From positions 1 to 8,602 of the forward strand of contig CAKOOW010000046.1 of the NCBI GenBank assembly GCA_934098445.1: a stretch of 8,602 bases of DNA, written 5' to 3'. The DNA comes from an uncultured Bacilli bacterium (GTDB lineage: Bacteria > Bacillota_I > Bacilli_A > RF39 > UBA660). The translations under genes were made by a program, and so were the position numbers. Numbering within the stretch: position 1 is the first letter of the stretch; each line of letters opens with the position of its first letter. Shown here piece after piece: positions 5,056 through 8,602 of the stretch. The notes beneath the pieces are model-generated. The model worked only from the letters and a program-made list of their open reading frames with translations. It was not told where the DNA came from and did no database searches.

Positions 5056-7425
5056 TTAGAAACGGCCACCGCCGCCGCCGCCACCAAAGGAACCGCCGCC
5101 ACTAGAGAAGCCACCGCCTCCCCCGGAACCACTTGACCAAGAGCCACTTGATGATGAAGATGATTCACTAGCATATTTAGCACTTTGAGCACTGGCAACT
5201 GAAGTACGAACAGAATTACTAATCATTTCATTAATATAATAATTAGTCATCCAAGAGTCATAATAATCTGGAGTAGCCATATTATATTCTTGGAATTTCA
5301 TATCCATAACTTTAGATACTTCTTTAGCACAACCAAATAAGGTGGCAAAGACTAAGTATTTTTCCCATAAAGTTATCTCGGGAACTTCTTTATCAGCAAA
5401 AGAGCCAAATTCTTTTAAGAACTTTTCTAAAGCTTTCCATTTCTTATAAGCAAGAGCTCCTTCATAAGTCTTTTTAACCGGAATAGCATACCAAATAGAG
5501 ACAATGATAATGGCAAGAAGTAAGACTAAATAACCAAATATTGCGGATTTATACATAAGATTAGCGGCCAATATATAGATACTCATCACAAGACTAACAA
5601 TACCAAGTCCCAAAAGACTAGAAGTAATTAGGGCTTTTCCCATATCTTCAGTAAAACTTTTTAGATACTTATAGATAGCATAACCAATTAAAAGGAGAAA
5701 GCCAATGATAAATAACGGTGGGAAGAAACAACAGATAAAGAGACCAATGGGTAGGACAATCCAAAAGGTATTACTATTCTTACCAGTATTTTTTACATTA
5801 GTCTCATAGTAGTTACGGGCCATAGCATCTTTTAATGCTACTCTCTTATAGTCATCATAATACTTAGTAACACTCTTATAATTAGTCCGGGCATTTCTTT
5901 TCATCTCTTTAGTAGTAATACTACCTTGATGATTAAAAATTAAATCCACTAAGTAAGATTCTTTAGTCGAAAGATCTGATTTATCACTATTAAGAGTAAG
6001 TTTATAATTCTTATTATCGATTTTTTCTTGGATAATTACTTTTCTTCTAATTAAGTCCATAATAGTAGCAGACATGGCCTTCTCCGAAATATCCCTATTA
6101 AATAAGTAAGAGACATCTTCTGGCGTAGCATCATCGGGTATCTCTCTTAAGTATTCATTATTAAAAGGAACTTCGGGGTCTTTTTTATATTTCTTATAAA
6201 TAACTTTGCATAAGTAAGCTAGAAAGCCAATAAGTCCAAGGGATACACCTAAACGAATATTATTATCTCTTTTCTCTTTTTGCTCTAAAAGTTCATAAAG
6301 ATTATTTAAACGAGTTTGATACGCCATCTTAATGGTCTCATTATCTAGGATATTAACGGCAGCATAAGCATTATTATAATTATCCATCGTAAGTTTCTTT
6401 TCTAAAGTATCTAGAGTTTCTTTAGCATATTCTTCTTCAATCGTATCTAATTTTTCTTTATAGATAGCTAACTCTTCTATATAAGAAGTCTTAATATCCC
6501 CATCCATCAAAATGTAAATAGCATTATAAGCTTTATTATAGTTTTTTCGGGTAATATCATTTTTAAAATTATTTAGGCACATTAAAGCGGTCTGTTGATT
6601 TTGAGCCTCATTTAGTTTTCTTTGTTCGTTAGCTTCTTCCGCTTTAATCTCTTCATAAGCAAGGATTTTATCTAAAGCATTGATGTTATATTTCTTAGTT
6701 GATGAACTAATTACCCTTGGATTAAAGGTACTTCTAATATCGATGGCGGTGTAACTAGAAAGATTAGTAATAGTAAATGTTACTTTCTCTTCGTTATCTA
6801 TTTTAATTAGACCATTTAAAGGTCCATGCGCCCACGCTCTTAAGTCATTGGTATTGCCAGGAATATTTAGGGTAATATTTAAGTAATCAATATCTTCAAC
6901 AAACTCAGAACCAACAGCATTCCACCCGACCTCGCCAACATCATTAAACAAAATAGCCATATTCTTAAGACGATATTTTAAGTAAAAAGCTTTATGTTTA
7001 CGAGAAGGATTATAGATTAAGACATTTTTACCTTTATAAGTAGAAGCACTCGTATAAACGCCATAATCTCCTTTAGAAGCATTATCATCTTCATTAAAAG
7101 TATCAATATCTAAAGAGTTAAAGTTCCCACTAAAAGAAGTACTAGCAGAACCAACTTCAATAATCTCTAGACCATTACCATTATGGATAGTAGAGCCTCC
7201 AAAGACTTGAGCATTGGGATTAAAAGTAGCAGCACTTGGATTAGTAAAGTTTATTTTTCTTTCAAAGCCATTATAAGAACCACTTAAAGTAAAGTATTCT
7301 TCGACTAATAAATCCCCATTACTTTCGATAGTAGCATTTATATAATATTTTTCAACCCCATCGGCTAGTACTAAAATGGGTAAAAACAAGATAATGGTTA
7401 AAAGTCCTAAAAAAAATTTTTTCAT
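5056..7425 (-). CDS. DUF2207-family membrane protein with Gly/Ser-rich C-terminal tail
   Basis: This 789-residue envelope protein starts at an ATG preceded by AGGTGTGAT. The order is: signal peptide 1-21 (ending LVLADG); extracellular beta-rich DUF2207 region ~24-235 (KYYINATIESNGDLLVEE, KAFYLKYRLKN, DYLNITLNIPG); a helical region ~250-385 containing an internal duplication; a membrane helix ~391-409; a cytosolic winged-helix-like part (PEDVSYLFNRDISEKAMSAT, DLIRRKVIIQ); membrane helices around 553-586, 598-622 and 629-648; a soluble segment with WKALEKFLKEFGSFAD and YLVFATLFGCAKEV; and a Ser/Gly tail ending GGGGGGGRF. This order, including EFG...LWEKYLVFATLFG and the low-complexity Gly tail, is typical of DUF2207 proteins. 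The family's molecular role is unknown. The gene has its own extended -10 promoter and diverges from the GerMN gene. Confidence 0.92.
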   Translation of the reverse strand: MKKFFLGLLTIILFLPILVLADGVEKYYINATIESNGDLLVEEYFTLSGSYNGFERKINFTNPSAATFNPNAQVFGGSTIHNGNGLEIIEVGSASTSFSGNFNSLDIDTFNEDDNASKGDYGVYTSASTYKGKNVLIYNPSRKHKAFYLKYRLKNMAILFNDVGEVGWNAVGSEFVEDIDYLNITLNIPGNTNDLRAWAHGPLNGLIKIDNEEKVTFTITNLSSYTAIDIRSTFNPRVISSSTKKYNINALDKILAYEEIKAEEANEQRKLNEAQNQQTALMCLNNFKNDITRKNYNKAYNAIYILMDGDIKTSYIEELAIYKEKLDTIEEEYAKETLDTLEKKLTMDNYNNAYAAVNILDNETIKMAYQTRLNNLYELLEQKEKRDNNIRLGVSLGLIGFLAYLCKVIYKKYKKDPEVPFNNEYLREIPDDATPEDVSYLFNRDISEKAMSATIMDLIRRKVIIQEKIDNKNYKLTLNSDKSDLSTKESYLVDLIFNHQGSITTKEMKRNARTNYKSVTKYYDDYKRVALKDAMARNYYETNVKNTGKNSNTFWIVLPIGLFICCFFPPLFIIGFLLLIGYAIYKYLKSFTEDMGKALITSSLLGLGIVSLVMSIYILAANLMYKSAIFGYLVLLLAIIIVSIWYAIPVKKTYEGALAYKKWKALEKFLKEFGSFADKEVPEITLWEKYLVFATLFGCAKEVSKVMDMKFQEYNMATPDYYDSWMTNYYINEMISNSVRTSVASAQSAKYASESSSSSSGSWSSGSGGGGGFSSGGGSFGGGGGGGRF
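5059..5169 (-). repeat. Low-complexity Ser/Gly-coding tract
   Basis: The last 37 codons of the DUF2207 gene encode a run of serines and then glycines ending in seven Gly before Arg-Phe. The DNA is locally GC-rich, with repeated GCC units (complement of GGC) in an otherwise AT-rich window. Such tails are common in this family. The short repeats could expand or contract by slippage. Confidence 0.8.
6280..6561 (-). repeat. Internal protein duplication: two ~40-residue helical repeats in the DUF2207 protein
   Basis: Residues 289-328 and 343-382 of the DUF2207 protein are related at a 54-residue offset. NYNKAYNAIYILMDGDIKTS aligns with NYNNAYAAVNILDNETIKMA, and both continue into a second amphipathic helix (IEELAIYKEKL / QTRLNNLYELL). 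The pattern resembles the helix-pair repeats with 'A..A...L.D...K....RL' found in many Bacillota surface proteins. The duplication is clear at protein level but old: the DNA copies are not near-identical. Confidence 0.65.
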
Positions 7426-7452
7426 ATCACACCTATATTTCTAATTACTTTA

Positions 7453-7461
7453 ATTATACCA
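7453..7461 (-). promoter_or_regulatory. Extended -10 promoter for the DUF2207 gene
   Basis: On the minus strand, TGGTATAAT gives a perfect TATAAT (7453-7458) with the TGn extension (7459-7461). The -35 position holds only a weak match (TCCATA), as is usual when an extended -10 is present. The ribosome site AGGTG (complement of 7430-7434) and the ATG at 7425 follow. Confidence 0.7.
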
Positions 7462-7519
7462 TAGAAATTTTCTAATATGGAATATAAATACTACTTAATT
7501 ATATAATTTATTAGGTGGG
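7462..7519 (+). promoter_or_regulatory. Leader of the GerMN gene: ribosome site and unresolved promoter
   Basis: The 97-bp divergent gap must hold the promoter for the plus-strand gene. The ribosome site AGGTGGGG sits at 7512-7519, just before the ATG at 7523. A perfect TATAAT (7502-7507) has a poor -35 (TGGAAT, 18 bases upstream) and would start transcription within the ribosome site. An alternative -10 is TATAAA at 7483-7488, again with no good -35. Which one is used cannot be decided by eye. Confidence 0.35.
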
Positions 7520-7522
7520 GTT

Positions 7523-8437
7523 ATGTTTAATAATATTAAAAGAAAATTAATTATTTCTTTTTTGACACTTTTTGTCTTAACAATAGTTTATTTATTCCCA
7601 AGTGAAGAGAGTCCTAAAAAAACTACTATCTATAAGGATGTTAATTATACTAATGTTTATCTTCTTAATAAAGATTTATTAGTAGAAACTAGCATCGTAA
7701 GTAAGGCAACATCAGAAGATATTATAAGTAATATTAAAGATATTCTTAGTTCTTTAACTGTTAATAGTGAGAAAAGTAAATACTTAGATAATAATTTTAA
7801 AGCCTTAATACCAGAGGGGACTAGGGTCTTAGATGTTTCTTTAGATAAGGGGTTATTAAAGATTAATTTTAGTAAAGAAATCTTAAATATTGATGCTTCT
7901 TTAGAAGAGAAAATGATTGAGAGTATTATCTATTCTTTAACGAAGTTAGATGGTGTTGAGAAAATTATGATTTTCGTAGAAGGAGAAAAGTTAGATAGTC
8001 TTCCCAATAGTAAGAAGGCTTTACCTATAGAGCTTACTAAGTCTTATGGGATTAATAAAGTCTATGATGTTAATAATATATTTACAATGGATGTTTTAAA
8101 TCTTTATTATTATATTAATATTGATGATAGTTATCACTTAGTACCAGTTTCGATATTTACTAATAATAGTGATGATAAAGTAGAAGTTATTATCGAAGAA
8201 TTAAAATCTTCTCCTATTCATCAATCGAATTTAATGAGTTTTTTAGCTAGTAATGCTACGCTTTTAGATTATGAAATCAAGGAAAATACAATTAAGTTAG
8301 AATTTAGTAGTTATATTTTAGATAATTTCTTTAGTGAAAAATTAATTGAAGAAGTTAAGTATGCTATCAAGGCTTCTTTATGTGATACTTTGGGGGTTAA
8401 GGAAGTTAATTTTATGGTAAATGGGGAGAAAATTTAA
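7523..8437 (+). CDS. Membrane-anchored protein with two GerMN-like domains
   Basis: This 304-residue protein has an N-terminal hydrophobic anchor (residues ~9-25, KLIISFLTLFVLTIVYLFP) with no lipobox cysteine, so it is probably a signal anchor with the rest outside. Two copies of a GerMN-like domain follow. The first (~44-158) includes IPEGTRVLDVSLDKGLLKIN, FSKEI, a helix (EEKMIESIIYSLTKL) and GVEKIMIFVEGEK. The second (~190-304) repeats it as LDYEIKENTIKLEFS, EKLIEEVKYAIKASL and GVKEVNFMVNGEK. GerM proteins are known from endospore formers, in sporulation and peptidoglycan-related roles, and are normally lipoproteins. Here the lack of a lipobox and the non-sporulation neighbours suggest a general envelope role. 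The start is fixed by AGGTGGGG. It ends in a short terminator and is transcribed divergently from the DUF2207 gene. Confidence 0.85.
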   Translation: MFNNIKRKLIISFLTLFVLTIVYLFPSEESPKKTTIYKDVNYTNVYLLNKDLLVETSIVSKATSEDIISNIKDILSSLTVNSEKSKYLDNNFKALIPEGTRVLDVSLDKGLLKINFSKEILNIDASLEEKMIESIIYSLTKLDGVEKIMIFVEGEKLDSLPNSKKALPIELTKSYGINKVYDVNNIFTMDVLNLYYYINIDDSYHLVPVSIFTNNSDDKVEVIIEELKSSPIHQSNLMSFLASNATLLDYEIKENTIKLEFSSYILDNFFSEKLIEEVKYAIKASLCDTLGVKEVNFMVNGEKI

Positions 8438-8456
8438 GAGTTTTTGCCTCTTTTTT
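8436..8456 (+). terminator. Short rho-independent terminator after the GerMN gene
   Basis: AAGAG (8436-8440) pairs with CTCTT (8448-8452) around a 7-base loop, and the 3' arm merges into six Ts (8451-8456). The stem is only 5 bp and A/T-poor in pairing strength, so it is a modest terminator, but its position directly at the stop codon fits. Confidence 0.5.
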
Positions 8457-8478
8457 ATACTTTTGCCTAATTTTAGAC

Positions 8479-8507
8479 TTGCAAATCGTTTATATTTAGT
8501 TTATAAT
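8479..8507 (+). promoter_or_regulatory. Promoter of the tRNA-Arg gene
   Basis: TTGCAA (8479-8484), a 17-base spacer and a perfect TATAAT (8502-8507) place the transcription start about 15 bases before the tRNA. This suggests the tRNA is transcribed on its own or heads a tRNA cluster continuing beyond the window. Confidence 0.75.
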
Positions 8508-8528
8508 TTTAAATGTGCTGGTTGATAT

Positions 8529-8602
8529 GTTTCCATAGCTCAGCTGGATAGAGCATACGCCTTCTAAGCGTACGGTCGAGTGTTCGAATCACTCTGGAAA
8601 CA
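8529..8602 (+). tRNA. tRNA-Arg (anticodon UCU)
   Basis: A complete cloverleaf can be drawn. The acceptor GTTTCCA (8529-8535) pairs with TGGAAAC (8595-8601), with discriminator A at 8602. The D arm is GCTC/GAGC. The anticodon stem TACGC/GCGTA encloses loop CTTCTAA, so the anticodon is TCT (8563-8565). The variable loop has 5 bases, and the T arm is GAGTG/CACTC with loop TTCGAAT. It reads AGA/AGG codons, the main Arg codons expected in AT-rich DNA. Whether CCA is encoded is outside the window. Confidence 0.96.

Noticed and set aside
8442..8468. Two copies of TTTTGCCT (8442-8449, 8461-8468) as a repeat element
   Set aside because: They are eight-base AT-rich copies only, one of them part of the terminator loop. 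This is expected by chance in such DNA.
1..8602. UGA read as tryptophan (mycoplasma-type code)
   Set aside because: All Trp codons inspected in the long frames are TGG and the frames stay intact without UGA readthrough.
1..8602. Frequent CTAG/ACTAG tetranucleotides on both strands as a possible regulatory motif
   Set aside because: Most lie within coding frames, where they follow from common Thr/Ser/Leu codon pairs, and they have no regular spacing or position.
1..8602. CRISPR array, insertion sequence or phage attachment site (including at the tRNA end)
   Set aside because: No regularly spaced repeats, transposase or integrase gene is visible. The tRNA 3' end coincides with the window edge, so an att site there cannot be judged.

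Overview
The window is AT-rich DNA with short intergenic gaps, near-consensus sigma-A-type promoters and strong Shine-Dalgarno sites. Codon choice is dominated by TTA, AAT and AAA, and all visible Trp codons are TGG, so UGA is not read as Trp here. This fits an uncultured low-GC Bacillota, for example a gut Bacilli/RF39- or Erysipelotrichia-like lineage. That placement is inference from composition and gene families, not from a marker gene.

Most of the window (1-7425) is a run of seven genes on the minus strand. In order of transcription it starts at the right with a large DUF2207-family membrane protein that has a Gly/Ser-rich tail (5056-7425). A perfect 9-bp hairpin follows, then a second, shrunken DUF2207-like paralog (3897-4997). 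A near-perfect promoter (TTGACA-17-TATTAT) then drives a three-gene cluster. Its members are a cytosolic LRR plus transglutaminase-like protein (2569-3831), an HD-domain protein fused to what looks like an ADP-ribosyltransferase-fold domain (1074-2603, overlapping the previous gene by 35 bp), and an unrecognised 163-residue protein (560-1051). Another promoter (TTGACA-18-TATCAT) starts a small pair: an 80-residue DUF1292-like protein (262-504) and, 2 bp downstream, an acidic helical protein that runs off the left edge (1-259).

On the plus strand, diverging from the DUF2207 gene, is a membrane-anchored protein with two GerMN-like domains (7523-8437), followed by a short terminator. A tRNA-Arg(UCU) gene with its own promoter reaches the right edge exactly at the discriminator base.

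The part most likely to be undescribed is the 560-3831 operon. It combines a thiol catalytic triad behind leucine-rich repeats, an HD metal site and an ART-like H-Y-E arrangement, all in proteins without signal peptides. The envelope genes to its right (two DUF2207 paralogs, double GerMN) look like a separate cell-surface group.
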